From Rhodospirillales bacterium BBD 1991-14 (lineage in GTDB: Bacteria; Pseudomonadota; Alphaproteobacteria; Kiloniellales; Kiloniellaceae): a DNA stretch of 64,000 nt. The translations under genes were made by a program, and so were the position numbers. This document shows, piece after piece, positions 50,994-62,871 of this stretch; within the stretch, counting starts at the first letter, position 1; each line of letters begins with the position of its first letter. The notes under the pieces are model-generated. The model was not told where the DNA came from and did not search any database. It saw only the letters and a program-made list of their open reading frames with translations. The stretch is taken from contig LYSY01000004.1 in assembly GCA_001657395.1 (NCBI GenBank), forward strand, positions 1 to 64,000, in the 5' to 3' direction.

Positions 50994-52484
50994 ATGCGCC
51001 GCGAACTCCGCTTCCTGCTGAACGATGCCCCGCGGCGGCTGACCCAGGTCGATCCCACCATGACGGTGCTCGACTACCTGCGGCAGGTCGAGGGCCTGGT
51101 GGGCACCAAGGAGGGCTGCAACGAGGGCGATTGCGGCGCCTGCACCGTGGTGCTGGCGCGCCCGCGCGACGGCGGTCTTGCCTACGAAGCGGTGAACGCC
51201 TGCATCCAGTTCGTCGGCACCCTCGACGGCTGCCAGCTCATCACCGTGGAACACCTGGCGGAGAACGGCGCCCTGCATCCGGTGCAGCAGGCCATGGTGG
51301 ACTGCCACGGCTCGCAGTGCGGCTTCTGCACGCCCGGTTTCGTCATGTCGCTCTTCGCCATGACACGCCACCACGCCGCGGCGCCCGACGATGCGACCGT
51401 GAACGACGTGCTCGCCGGCAACCTCTGCCGCTGTACCGGCTACGCCCCCATTGCGCTGGCCGCCAGGCAGGCCTACCAGGGCGCGCCGCGCGACGACCGA
51501 TTCATGGCGCAGGAGACGGCGACCCTGGAGGCGCTTGCCGGCCTGCAGGATGACAAGACCCTCGCGGTGGCGGACGAGAGCGGCGTCAGGCAGTTCTTCG
51601 CACCGGCCAGCCTTGAGGTTCTGGCGGAACTCTATGAGGAGCATCCGGAGGCGACCCTGGTCGCCGGCTCTACCGACGTGGGTCTCTGGGTCACCAAGGA
51701 CCTGTTCCGCCCGCAGACGGTGATCGCCCTCGGTCGCGTTGCCGGCCTCGCAGAGATCGATGAAACCGGCGACACGCTGGAGATTGGCGCGGGGGTGACC
51801 TACAGCGAGGCCATGGCGCGGCTCGCCGCGCACTATCCCGACATGGGCGAGGTGATGCGGCGCCTCGGCTCGATGCAGATTCGCAACGCCGGGACCATCG
51901 GCGGCAACATCGCCAACGGCTCACCCATCGGCGATTCGCCGCCGCTGCTGATCGCCGCCGGGGCGACCCTGCACCTGCGCAAAGGGACGGCACGCCGCTC
52001 CCTGCCGCTGGAGGACTTCTTCATCGACTACGGCAAGCAGGACCGTGCGGCGGGCGAGTTCGTCGCGGGCATGACCCTGCCCCTGCCGCAGCCGGGCCAG
52101 ATGTTTCGCGCCTACAAGATCTCAAAGCGTTTCGACCAGGACATCTCCGCCCTGCTGGGGGCCTTCAACCTCACGATCGAGGACGGGCGGATTGCCGAAG
52201 CGCGCCTTGCCTACGGCGGCCTGGCGGCGACGCCCAAGCGCGCGCCAGCGGCCGAAGCCGCGCTGACCGGCGCGGTCTGGGACGAACCGACGCTGGAGCG
52301 CGCCATGACCGCGCTGGAGCGCGACTTCTCCCCGATCAGCGACTGGCGCGCCTCGGCGGACTATCGCATGACCGTCGCGAAGAACCTGCTGCGGCGCTGC
52401 TTCATCGAAACGACGGCGCCGGACAGCGCGACACGGCTGGTGGGCCCCGGCGCCATCGGGGCCCCGGGTTATGCCCATGCCTGA
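50994..52484 (+). CDS. xdhA: Xanthine dehydrogenase small subunit (2Fe-2S, FAD)
   Basis: Encodes 496 aa. First iron-sulfur centre: GCNEGDCGACTVVL. Second: CHGSQCGFCTPGFVMS and NLCRCTGYAPI. FAD domain: AGSTDVGLWVTKDL and TIGGNIANGSPIGDSPP. It passes electrons from the molybdenum site to NAD. It starts 4 bases after uraH and overlaps xdhB by 14 bases. Confidence 0.94.
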   Translation: MRRELRFLLNDAPRRLTQVDPTMTVLDYLRQVEGLVGTKEGCNEGDCGACTVVLARPRDGGLAYEAVNACIQFVGTLDGCQLITVEHLAENGALHPVQQAMVDCHGSQCGFCTPGFVMSLFAMTRHHAAAPDDATVNDVLAGNLCRCTGYAPIALAARQAYQGAPRDDRFMAQETATLEALAGLQDDKTLAVADESGVRQFFAPASLEVLAELYEEHPEATLVAGSTDVGLWVTKDLFRPQTVIALGRVAGLAEIDETGDTLEIGAGVTYSEAMARLAAHYPDMGEVMRRLGSMQIRNAGTIGGNIANGSPIGDSPPLLIAAGATLHLRKGTARRSLPLEDFFIDYGKQDRAAGEFVAGMTLPLPQPGQMFRAYKISKRFDQDISALLGAFNLTIEDGRIAEARLAYGGLAATPKRAPAAEAALTGAVWDEPTLERAMTALERDFSPISDWRASADYRMTVAKNLLRRCFIETTAPDSATRLVGPGAIGAPGYAHA

Positions 52485-54809
52485 AGCGGCGATCAAAGGC
52501 GGCGTGCAGGAGCCGCTGCGCCACGACAGCGGGCACAAGCACGTCTCCGGCTCGGCCGCCTACATCGACGACCTGCCGGAGCCGCAGGGCCTGCTGCATG
52601 TCGCGCTCGGCCTTTCAACGGTGGCCCGCGGCCGCATCCGCAAGCTGGACCTGGCACCGGTGCGCGCGGCGGAGGGGGTTGCCCTGGTGCTCACCGCCGC
52701 CGATGTTCCCGGCGTCAACGACATCAGCCCGACCCATCGCCACGACGAGCCGATCCTGGCCGAAGAAGCGGTGGAGTACGTCGGGCAGCCGATCTTCGCC
52801 GTAGCGGCCCGTACGCGCGACGAGGCGCGGCGCGCGGCGCGGCTGGCGGAAATCGACTACGAGACGCTGCCGGCGGTGCTGAGCTTTGCGGAGGCCCGCG
52901 CCGGCGGGGAGATGGTGACGGAGCCCATGACTCTCGCCCGCGGCGATGCCGCCGCCGCCCTGAAGGCCGCACCGCGCCGGCTGCAGGGCCGCATGGCCGT
53001 TGGCGGGCAGGAGCACTTCTATCTGGAAAGTCAGATCGCCATGGCCCTGCCCGGCGAGGACGACGAGGTCCGGGTGCTGTCCTCCACGCAGCATCCCACC
53101 GAAATCCAGACCATGGTGGCCGGGGCGCTGGGGGTGCCTGCCAATGCCGTCACCGTCGAGGTGCGGCGTATGGGCGGCGCCTTCGGCGGCAAGGAGACCC
53201 AGGGCAATCTTTTCGCCGTGGTCGCGGCCCTGGTCGCCAAAAAGACCGGACGCGCGGCCAAGATCCGGCCCGACCGCGACGACGACTTCGCCGTCACCGG
53301 CAAGCGTCACGATTTCGAGATCGACTACGACGTCGGATTCGACGGGGAGGGGCGCATCCTGGCCCTGGACATGACCTATGCGGCGCGCTGCGGGTGGTCG
53401 GCGGACCTCTCGGGCCCGGTCACCGACCGCACCCTCTTTCACGCCGACAACTGCTACTACTTTCCCGATGTCCGCCTCACCTCCCAGCCGCTGAAGACCA
53501 ACACCTGCTCCCACACCGCCTTCCGCGGTTTCGGCGGCCCCCAGGGCATGATCGGCGGCGAGCGGGTGATCGAGGAGATCGCCTTCGCCCTCGGCAAGGA
53601 CCCGCTGGAGATCCGCAAGCTGAATCTCTACGGCCCTGGCGGCCGGGACGTGACGCCCTATCACCAGCAGGTCGAAGACAACATCGCGCCGGAGATCATC
53701 GAAAATCTGGAAGCCGACAGCGGCTATCGCGCCAGGCGGGATGCCATCCGGGCGTTCAACGAAACGTCGCCGGTGATCAAGCGCGGCATCGCGCTGACAC
53801 CGGTGAAGTTCGGCATCTCCTTCACGCTCACGGCCTACAACCAGGCCGGCGCGCTGGTGCATATCTACCGCGACGGCTCCATTCATCTGAACCACGGCGG
53901 CACCGAGATGGGCCAGGGACTCTACACCAAGGTGGCCCAGGTCGTCGCGGAGGCCTTTCAGGTCGACATCGACCGGGTGCGCATCACCGCCACTTCCACC
54001 GGCAAGGTGCCCAACACCTCGGCCACCGCGGCCTCCTCCGGTTCGGACATCAACGGCATGGCCGCGCTCAACGCCTGCAACACCATCAAGGCGCGGCTGG
54101 TCGACTTCGCGATGGAGAACTGGGGTGTGCCGGAAGACCAGATCGAGTTCCTTCCCGGCTGCCTGCGTGTCGGCAACCAGAAGATCGCCTTTGCCGAGGT
54201 CGTGAATGCGGCCTATCTGGCCCGGGTCTCGCTGTCCTCGACCGGCTTCTACAAGACGCCGAAGATCCACTGGGACCGCGCCGCGGGCCGGGGTCGTCCG
54301 TTCTATTACTTCTCCTACGGGGCTGCCGTCAGCGAGGTGGCCGTCGATACGCTGACCGGCGAATACAGGGTCGAGCGCGTCGACATCCTGCACGACGTCG
54401 GCGAGTCCCTGAATCCGGCCATCGATCTGGGCCAGATCGAAGGCGGCTTCGTGCAGGGCATGGGCTGGCTCACCACCGAGGAGCTGTGGTGGGACGACGC
54501 CGGCCGCTTGCGCACCCATGCGCCCTCGACCTACAAGATTCCGGCCTGCAGCGACCGGCCCCCGGTCTTCAATGTCGACCTGCTGAAGGACAGCCCGAAT
54601 CGGGAGGAAACCATCTTTCGCTCCAAGGCCGTGGGGGAGCCGCCGCTGATGCTGGCGATCTCCGTGCTCCATGCGCTCTCGGACGCCATTGCCGCGGTCG
54701 GCGACCATCGCCTCTGTCCGCGGCTCGACGCCCCGGCAACGCCCGAGCGGGTGCTGATGACCGTCGAACGCCTGCGCAAAGAGGTCATGGCCTCCGCGGA
54801 GGCGGCGTC

Positions 54810-54813
<4 letters not shown>
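52471..54813 (+). CDS. xdhB: Xanthine dehydrogenase large subunit (molybdopterin)
   Basis: Encodes 780 aa. Molybdopterin-binding and active-site motifs of true xanthine dehydrogenases are present: GGQEHFYLESQ with the substrate Glu, FRGFGGPQGM with the purine-contacting Arg, GTEMGQGLYTKVAQ, and VGEPPLMLA with the catalytic Glu. It oxidises hypoxanthine and xanthine to urate. The chaperone gene xdhC is not adjacent. Overlaps the ABC ATPase start. Confidence 0.94.
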
Positions 54814-56376
<1,563 letters not shown>

Positions 56377-56387
<11 letters not shown>

Positions 56388-57534
56388 CCCGGGAGCCGCC
56401 GGCAACCGGCTGGTCGTCTACAGCATCTTCAACCCGGCGTCCTGGAAGATCGAGCCGCGGCGGGAGATCCCCAAGAGCCTGCTCTACGCCACCCCGCTGC
56501 TGGCGGTGGTGCTGACGGTGGTGACCGGCTTCTTCATCTTCCTTTCCATGGGCTACAACCCCTTCCTGGCGCTCTATCACTTCTTTGTTTCGCCGCTGCT
56601 GACGCTCTACGGTCTCAGCGAACTGCTGGTGAAAGCCGGGCCGCTGATCATGATCGGCGTCGGTCTCGCCGTCGGCTTCCGCGCCAACGTCTGGAACATC
56701 GGCGCCGAGGGGCAGCTCACTCTGGGCGCCATAACCGGCGGCGTGATTGCGCTGGCCTTCTGGAACCAGGAAACCTGGTGGACCCTGCCGCTGATGTGCC
56801 TCTGCGCGGTCGGCGGCGGCATGGCCTACGCGGCGATCCCCGCCTTCCTGCGCACCCGTTTCAACGTGAACGAGATCCTCACCAGCCTGATGCTGACCTA
56901 CGTGGCGACGTTGTTTCTGTCGACCCTGGTCTACGGGCCGCTGAAGGACCCTATGGGCTTCAACTTCCCGCAGTCGCGCATGTTCGGCGACGCCGCGCTG
57001 CTGCCGATCCTGCTGGAGGGCACGCGCCTGCACCTGGGCGGCGTAGTGGCCTTGATGATCGCGGTGGCGGTCTGGGTGCTGATGACCTTCACCATCGTCG
57101 GCTTTCAGGTGCGCGTGCTCGGTCAGGCCCCGGCGGCGGCACGCTACGCCGGCTTCAGCGGCAAGCGCATCGTGTGGTTCTGCCTGCTGCTGAGCGGCGG
57201 CCTCGCCGGGCTCGCCGGCACCTTCGAGGTGGCGGGCCCCATCGGCCAGCTCGTGCCGGTGATCTCCCCCGGCTACGGCTTCACCGCCATCATCGTCGCC
57301 TTTCTCGGGCGCCTGCATCCCCTGGGGATCATCCTCTCCGGGCTGGTGATGGCGCTCTCCTACATCGGCGGCGAGAACGCCCAGGTGCAGGTCGGCCTGC
57401 CCCAGGCGGTGACCGGCGTCTTCCAAGGCCTGCTGCTGTTCTTCCTCCTGGCCTCCGACTTCCTGGTGCGCTACCGCGTCCGCCGCAATCCGGCGGCCCT
57501 GCGCCACGCGCCCCAGGCGCAACCGGCGGAGTAG
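56377..57534 (+). CDS. BMP-type ABC transporter permease 1
   Basis: Encodes 385 aa from ATG 56377, overlapping the ATPase end. Polytopic, with the conserved FRANVWNIGAEGQLTLGA motif and VLGQAPAAARYAGFSGK, the coupling loop of nucleoside-type permeases. Pairs with the following permease. Confidence 0.92.
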
Positions 57535-57540
57535 ACGCCC

Positions 57541-58470
57541 ATGTCCATCGATGCCGTCGCCCTCGTGCTCCTCACCGTCATCGGCTCGGCGACCCCGCTG
57601 CTCTTCGCGGCGCTGGGCGAACTTGTCGTGGAGAAGTCCGGTGTCCTCAACCTGGGCGTCGAGGGCATGATGATCCTGGGTGCCGTCGCGGCCTTCGGCG
57701 TCGCTGTCACCACCGGCTCAGGCACCCTCGGCGTGCTGGCCGGTGCGGCGGCCGGCATGGCCATGGCCTTCATCTTCGGCGTGCTGACCCTCACCCTGGC
57801 CGCCAACCAGGTGGCCACGGGCCTCGCCCTCACCATCTTCGGCCTCGGCCTTTCCGCGCTGCTCGGCGTCGGCTTCATCGGCATTCCGGTGGAGCCGCTG
57901 CCCAAGCTGGCGCTGCCCGGCCTCAGCGACCTGCCGCTCATCGGCCCGCTCATCTTCGGCCACGACGCCCTGATCTATCTCTCGATCTTTGCCGTCGCCG
58001 CCGTTGCCTGGTTCCTGAAGAAGTCGCGTGCCGGCATGATCCTGCGCGCGGTGGGCGAGTCCGACATTTCGGCACACTCCATCGGATACGATGTCATCGC
58101 CGTGCGCTACCGCGCCGTTCTTTTCGGCGGCGCCATGGCGGGTCTCGGCGGTGCCTTCCTCTCCCTGGTCTACACGCCGCTGTGGAACGAGGGCATGACC
58201 GCGGGGCGCGGCTGGATCGCGCTGGCCCTGGTGGTCTTCGCTTCCTGGCGGCCCTGGCGCCTCCTGGCCGGCGCCTATCTCTTCGGCGGCGTCACCATCC
58301 TGCAGCTCTACATGCAGGGCGCGGGCGGCTTCGACATCCCGGCCCAGGTGATGTCCATGCTGCCGTACCTGGCGACCATTCTTGTACTGACGATCATCGC
58401 CGCCGGCCCCTGGAAGGGCCGCCTCGATGCTCCGGCTTGCCTCGGCAAGCCTTTTAGGCCATCAACATAA
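57541..58470 (+). CDS. BMP-type ABC transporter permease 2
   Basis: Encodes 309 aa. Diagnostic GVLNLGVEGMMILGA and LRAVGESDISAHSIGYDV segments and about eight membrane spans mark the partner permease of the nucleoside family. Six bases after permease 1. Confidence 0.92.
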   Translation: MSIDAVALVLLTVIGSATPLLFAALGELVVEKSGVLNLGVEGMMILGAVAAFGVAVTTGSGTLGVLAGAAAGMAMAFIFGVLTLTLAANQVATGLALTIFGLGLSALLGVGFIGIPVEPLPKLALPGLSDLPLIGPLIFGHDALIYLSIFAVAAVAWFLKKSRAGMILRAVGESDISAHSIGYDVIAVRYRAVLFGGAMAGLGGAFLSLVYTPLWNEGMTAGRGWIALALVVFASWRPWRLLAGAYLFGGVTILQLYMQGAGGFDIPAQVMSMLPYLATILVLTIIAAGPWKGRLDAPACLGKPFRPST

Positions 58471-58515
58471 CAAGGGACACCGGGAAAGAACCCACTCACT
58501 AGGAGGCTCAGAAGA

Positions 58516-59595
58516 ATGTTCAAAACCCTGTCACGCCGCCATTTCCTGGCGGGCAGTACCGCTGCGGCGGGCGCGCTCGGCCTGGGAAGCCGTGCCGCCT
58601 TCGCCGCCGACCCGCTGAAGGTCGGCTTCGTCTACGTCGGGCCCATCGGCGACTTCGGCTGGACCCACGGCCACGACGTCGGCCGCAAGGCCGTTGAGAA
58701 GGAGTTCGGCGACAAGGTGGAGACCACCTATGTCGAAAGCGTGCCGGAGGCGGACAGCGAGCGCGTCATCCGCCAGCTCGCCGCCGCTGGCAACAAGCTG
58801 ATCTTCACCACGTCCTTCGGCTACATGAACCCGACCATCAAGGTCGCCAAGCAGTTCCCGGACGTGAAGTTCGAGCATGCGACGGGCTTCAAGACCGCGC
58901 CGAACGTCTCGGCCTACAACGCCCGCTTCTACGAAGGGCGCGCGGTCATCGGCACCATCGCCGGACACCTGACCGAGACCGGCAAGTTCGGCTACATCGC
59001 CTCCTTCCCCATTCCGGAGGTGGTGATGGGCATCAACGCCTTCATCCTTGCCGCCCGCAAGGTGAGGCCCGATGCGGAGATCAGCGTGGTCTGGGTGAAC
59101 TCCTGGTTCGACCCGGGCAAGGAGGCCGATGCCGCCAAGGTGCTGATCGACCAGGGCTGCGACGTCATCACCCAACACACCGACAGCGCCGCGCCGATCC
59201 AGACCGCTGGCGCCCGCGGCGTCTGGTGCTTCGGCCAGGCTTCCGACATGTCGTCCTTCGCGCCGGAGCATCATGCGACCGCGATCCTGGACGTCTGGGC
59301 GCCCTACTACATCGCGCGCACCGCCGCGGTGCTGGACGGCACCTGGCAGACCACCAACGTCTGGCAGGGCATGAAGGAGGGCATGGTGGAGATGTCCCCC
59401 TACAACGAGCGCCTGCCGGCCGAGGTGGTGGAAGCGGCGGAGAAGGTGCGCAAGGGCATACTCGACGGCAGCCACCATGCCTTCACCGGCCCGATCAACG
59501 ACCAGACCGGCAAGGAGCGCGTCCCCGCCGGCGTGACCATGACCGACGAGGCCCTGCTCACCATGGACTGGTACGTCGAGGGCGTGACGGCGTAA
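58516..59595 (+). CDS. BMP-family purine/nucleoside-binding protein, Tat-exported
   Basis: Encodes 359 aa. The N-terminus has a twin-arginine motif (SRRHFLAG) and cleavage after AFA, so export is by Tat rather than as the usual lipoprotein. The BMP start KVGFVYVGPIGDFGWTHGH, EHATGFKTAPNVSAYNARFYEGR and the C-terminal TGPINDQTGKER are diagnostic. Last gene of the operon, followed by a terminator. Confidence 0.92.
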   Translation: MFKTLSRRHFLAGSTAAAGALGLGSRAAFAADPLKVGFVYVGPIGDFGWTHGHDVGRKAVEKEFGDKVETTYVESVPEADSERVIRQLAAAGNKLIFTTSFGYMNPTIKVAKQFPDVKFEHATGFKTAPNVSAYNARFYEGRAVIGTIAGHLTETGKFGYIASFPIPEVVMGINAFILAARKVRPDAEISVVWVNSWFDPGKEADAAKVLIDQGCDVITQHTDSAAPIQTAGARGVWCFGQASDMSSFAPEHHATAILDVWAPYYIARTAAVLDGTWQTTNVWQGMKEGMVEMSPYNERLPAEVVEAAEKVRKGILDGSHHAFTGPINDQTGKERVPAGVTMTDEALLTMDWYVEGVTA

Positions 59596-59619
59596 CGCCC
59601 AGCGGCGGTAAGGGTACGA

Positions 59620-59650
59620 AAACAGCGGGGAGTTTTCCCCGCTGTTTGCT
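59620..59650 (+). terminator. Terminator of the purine import operon
   Basis: AAACAGCGGGGA and TCCCCGCTGTTT form a perfect 12-bp stem with a 4-base loop, ending in T residues just after the BMP gene. The T-run is short and partly inside the stem, but position and strength fit an intrinsic terminator. Confidence 0.8.
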
Positions 59651-59653
59651 TAG

Positions 59654-60445
59654 GTGCTTCGGAGTCAACGACCTTTGGCCATTCCGCAGTATTCGCGAAA
59701 GGTGTATCTCTGGACGGCCGCCGCGGTGGCCACTGCCCTGGGTGCAGCTTGGATGGCGCGCGCCCTTGTTCAAGAACCGATGATCTTCGATCTCTCTACG
59801 GCGACCGCGGTTCTTGGCGTTTTTCTTATCTCACTCGTTGCGCTCTACTACTCACTGTCTTCAAGGCATGCCGCCGCCAAGGGGCGTTCAGGCGGCTTTG
59901 CAGCCAAGCTCGGGCAAGGGATGGCACTCATCCTTTTCGGGATTGCCGTAAGCATCGCCCAGGTCGGCATTGGCTACGCCTTGGCGGATATCGTCGGCTT
60001 CCGGACGGAATTTGATTACATCGAACCTTACGAAGTGGCGGCGGAGGGGTCTGATCGGGACCGGTCAGTCGTGCTGGATGCGCGTGCGTCCCACCAGTTT
60101 ACCTTGTTGAACATCGTCAAACGAACGGGCCCACCCTTCTGGTTTGCGCTCTGTGCCGGCCCTGGCAAAGCGCCGCCGCTGCTCCCTGAAGATGCCAGAG
60201 TATTTCACATGGTTGACGGTCGGGATGTCCAGTTGGAGGCCGACTTCCGCTATGACGAACATCGTGATCCGCCCCGCCGGGCCGAATGCACTGTCGAAGA
60301 GCTTCACATCTTCCTCGACGTGCCGCAGCGCGAGCGTATCTGCATCGATCTACGCTTTCTTGAAGGCAGCCAGCGAAGCTGCTGGGATCTGGTGCGTGAG
60401 CTGGACGAGGATGTCGTCATGTTGCGGGATGCTCTGCGCCTTTAG
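59654..60445 (+). CDS. Two-to-three-span membrane protein of unknown function
   Basis: Encodes 263 aa from GTG 59654 (TTG 59675 is possible). Hydrophobic spans: LWTAAAVATALGAAW, a second AVLGVFLISLVALYYSL and a third GMALILFGIAVSIAQVGIGY. A soluble C-terminal domain of about 150 residues follows, with scattered Cys (LCAGPG, ECTVEE, ICIDLR, SCWDLV). No family recognised. It is less GC-rich than its neighbours and stands alone after the terminator. Confidence 0.6.
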   Translation: MLRSQRPLAIPQYSRKVYLWTAAAVATALGAAWMARALVQEPMIFDLSTATAVLGVFLISLVALYYSLSSRHAAAKGRSGGFAAKLGQGMALILFGIAVSIAQVGIGYALADIVGFRTEFDYIEPYEVAAEGSDRDRSVVLDARASHQFTLLNIVKRTGPPFWFALCAGPGKAPPLLPEDARVFHMVDGRDVQLEADFRYDEHRDPPRRAECTVEELHIFLDVPQRERICIDLRFLEGSQRSCWDLVRELDEDVVMLRDALRL

Positions 60446-60545
60446 CCGATGCACCAGGGCTCCGCTGCATGCCCGGTTGCAAGGCCGGCCGTGTCGATTG
60501 CGGTGATGGCCTTTGCGTCCGTGTTGATTGGCGTGCGAGACGGAG

Positions 60546-61757
60546 TTACGGCCAGAGACCGACCACCATGAGCAACAGGGCCATGCCAGCCAGCGCCTGC
60601 ACAACCGCACCGCCGGCCAGAATACGGATCACCCGCGCCTCGCTTGCCTCCTGTTCGAAGGCATCGCGGCGGACCAGCCAGTAGTAACTGTCATTCGGCA
60701 GAATCGCGACGAAGGAGCCGAGGCAGATCGCAAAGACGGCGGCGATGGGATCGGCCCCGCTTGCCGCCACGACAGGGGCGGCCACCGGGGCAACGGCGGC
60801 GAAGGTCGCCATCGAGGACCCTTGCGCCAGTTTGAAGATCACTGTCAGGCCGAAAAGCGCCATCAGCGTCAGCAGCCCGCTTCCTGTTGGCGCCAGTTGG
60901 TTCAGCGGCACCAGCCCCGTCACCACGGCCCCGAAGGCGCTGGCCGCGCCGATGACCAGCAGGAGCGAGCCGGTGCGCCGCACGGCGCTGTCGAGGCAGG
61001 CGCGGCGCTCGGCGGCGGGCGTCTGCAACAGAGCAAGGACCGCCGCGGCGATCAATGCCCCTTTCGGTGTGAGCAGGAAATCAAGAGCGCCGATACCGCT
61101 CTGTCCGAACAGGCCGCCCAAGACGAGCAGGGCGGTCAGGACCGCAAAGGGCGCGGCGGCGATCCACAGCCGTCCTTCGTGGTGATCCGTCTGTTCTTCG
61201 TTCCCCTCCGCGGTCCTGCCGACGGCGAAGCGTCCCCAGATCACCCCGGCAGCCCAGACCGGCAGCGTCAACAAGACGCCGAACAAGAGCAACATGGCAG
61301 GCTGTGCACTAGCCGTGCTGGCCGCGCCCAGGCCCACTGCCACAATCAATGGCCCTGCGGGATAGAGCAGTTTGAACCCGGCATAGGCCCCGAACGCCAG
61401 ATCGAGCTTGTAGCGCCCGGCCGCCGGGGCGAGCGCGGCATAGGCCGTGTCAGGGCAGATCATGGCGGCACCCGCAACCGGCGATGCCAGGGCGGCGCTG
61501 CGCCCCGCCGCCTCTGACGCCACGTTCCGGCAGGACAGGGCCGCCGCCATCGTGAAGGATGGCAGCAGGATCAGGGCGAACTCGCCCAAGGCCCAGCCAA
61601 ACCCGGTGTTGAAGGTGGAGATCATCTCCGCCGCACCGAGGCCACTGGCAAGGCCGAGCAGAAGCGTCAGCAGCACCATCCAGATGACCAGGGGAAGGTC
61701 CGGAAGCCAGCGCGAACGGACGGCGGCATGAGCGGTGGACGTCGTGGTATCTGCCAT
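60546..61757 (-). CDS. GntP-like organic-acid permease
   Basis: Encodes 403 aa with about ten to twelve membrane segments. The near-C-terminal ILPNDSYYWLVRRD matches the NDSxFWL signature of the gluconate/D-serine permease family, and GSFVAILPND precedes it. A soluble acidic loop (TAEGNEEQTDHHEG) splits the protein at mid-length. Divergent from a LysR regulator. Substrate unknown. Confidence 0.68.
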   Translation of the reverse strand: MADTTTSTAHAAVRSRWLPDLPLVIWMVLLTLLLGLASGLGAAEMISTFNTGFGWALGEFALILLPSFTMAAALSCRNVASEAAGRSAALASPVAGAAMICPDTAYAALAPAAGRYKLDLAFGAYAGFKLLYPAGPLIVAVGLGAASTASAQPAMLLLFGVLLTLPVWAAGVIWGRFAVGRTAEGNEEQTDHHEGRLWIAAAPFAVLTALLVLGGLFGQSGIGALDFLLTPKGALIAAAVLALLQTPAAERRACLDSAVRRTGSLLLVIGAASAFGAVVTGLVPLNQLAPTGSGLLTLMALFGLTVIFKLAQGSSMATFAAVAPVAAPVVAASGADPIAAVFAICLGSFVAILPNDSYYWLVRRDAFEQEASEARVIRILAGGAVVQALAGMALLLMVVGLWP

Positions 61758-61802
61758 GTCGGTGACGGGCCTGTAAGATGAATTTGACTCATGGTACGCT
61801 GC

Positions 61803-61837
61803 GATATCTGACGGTAAAAATGAGAAAACCTGATATC
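61803..61837. promoter_or_regulatory. Paired GATATC sites in the GntP/LysR gap
   Basis: The 6-bp palindrome GATATC occurs at 61803-61808 and 61832-61837, 29 bases apart, in the short divergent region upstream of the LysR start. Paired sites about three helical turns apart fit a LysR dimer-of-dimers. Candidate only. Confidence 0.4.
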
Positions 61838-61840
61838 ATC

Positions 61841-62725
61841 ATGCGTCATGCTCATGCTAAGATCCCGCTCCGGTCGCTCCAGGTCTTCGAGGCCGCCGCC
61901 CGTTGCGGCAGCTTCACCGCCGCCGGGACAGAACTCGGGATCACCCAAAGCGGGGTGTCCCGGCAGGTTTCGGATCTCGAAGCGGTCCTGGGTGTCGCGC
62001 TCTTCACCCGGAACGGCGCCCGGTTGACAGTGACATCAGCCGGACAGCGGTTGGCCGGCCAGCTTGCCGATGCCTTCGCCCGGACATGGGCGGCGGTTGC
62101 CGAGGCGACGCGCTCGGATCAGGTGGTGATCCTTTCGATGCTGCCGTCCGTTGCGACCCGCTGGTTCGCGCCGCGCCTCGGGCGCTTTATGGCGGCGCAC
62201 CCGGAGATCGACCTGCGGATCACGGCCTCGCGCCATCTGGTGGATTTTGCCGCGGAGGGCATTGATGCCGCGATCCGCTACAGCCCGGCGCCCTCCCCCG
62301 ATCTGGAGGCGACCAAACTCGCCGATGAGACGGTGCGGCCCGTCTGCACCCCTGACTACGCGCGCAAGCTCGGCCTGTCGAAGCCGGACGACCTTGGCCG
62401 CGCGGTCCTGCTCCACGGCGACATTCCGGAAAACTGGGACGCCTGGTTTGCCGCGGCGGGCTGTGCGCAGGCCCCACAGCCGGGACCGCGACTGGGCGAT
62501 GACGGCGCTATCCTCCAGGCCGTGCTGGACCATCAGGGCGTGGCGCTTGGCCGCTCCCTCCTCGTGGCCGACGATATTGCCAATGGCCGCCTGGTCACGC
62601 TCTTCGAGACGTCGCTCGCAGCCAGCCATGCCTATTGGTTCGTGCGTCCCGACAGCAGCCCACCGACCAAGGCGACCTCAGCCGTGCAGGCATGGTTGCT
62701 GCACGCGTTTGGGGAGGGCGGCTGA
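61841..62725 (+). CDS. LysR-family regulator, GcvA/AmpR type
   Basis: Encodes 294 aa from ATG 61841, giving the usual KIPLRSLQVFEAAARCGSFT start; in-frame ATGs at 61820 and 61778 lie in the operator region. HTH segment GTELGITQSGVSRQVSDLE. The effector domain has the GcvA-like EGIDAAIRY and DDGAILQAVLDHQGVAL. Divergent from the GntP-like permease and so its likely regulator. Confidence 0.86.
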   Translation: MRHAHAKIPLRSLQVFEAAARCGSFTAAGTELGITQSGVSRQVSDLEAVLGVALFTRNGARLTVTSAGQRLAGQLADAFARTWAAVAEATRSDQVVILSMLPSVATRWFAPRLGRFMAAHPEIDLRITASRHLVDFAAEGIDAAIRYSPAPSPDLEATKLADETVRPVCTPDYARKLGLSKPDDLGRAVLLHGDIPENWDAWFAAAGCAQAPQPGPRLGDDGAILQAVLDHQGVALGRSLLVADDIANGRLVTLFETSLAASHAYWFVRPDSSPPTKATSAVQAWLLHAFGEGG

Positions 62726-62802
62726 TGTTTCTTCGAGCGGATCGCGGTTTGATGGCAGCGGCAAAGATGGGGCGCCAGGGCATCCCCCTGCACCTCTTAG
62801 TC

Positions 62803-62844
62803 GGCCCGATCAAGGACCAGACCGGCAAGGAACGCATCGCCGCC
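62803..62844 (+). pseudogene. Scrap of a BMP-family binding-protein gene
   Basis: These 42 bases encode GPIKDQTGKERIAA and match 38 of 42 bases of 59488-59529, the C-terminal signature of the BMP protein upstream. The surrounding frame does not continue as a BMP protein and soon runs opposite the halogenase gene. It looks like the remnant of a duplicated or deleted copy. Confidence 0.5.
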
Positions 62845-62871
62845 GTCTTGATTTCTGACGGGCTCCGCAGG

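Noticed and set aside
53394-54809. In-frame extension upstream of the purine ABC ATPase across xdhB
   Set aside because: It is a shadow of xdhB. The ATPase begins normally at 54810.
60446-60545. Gene or terminator in the gap between convergent genes
   Set aside because: I found no convincing start, stem-loop or T-run in these 100 bases.
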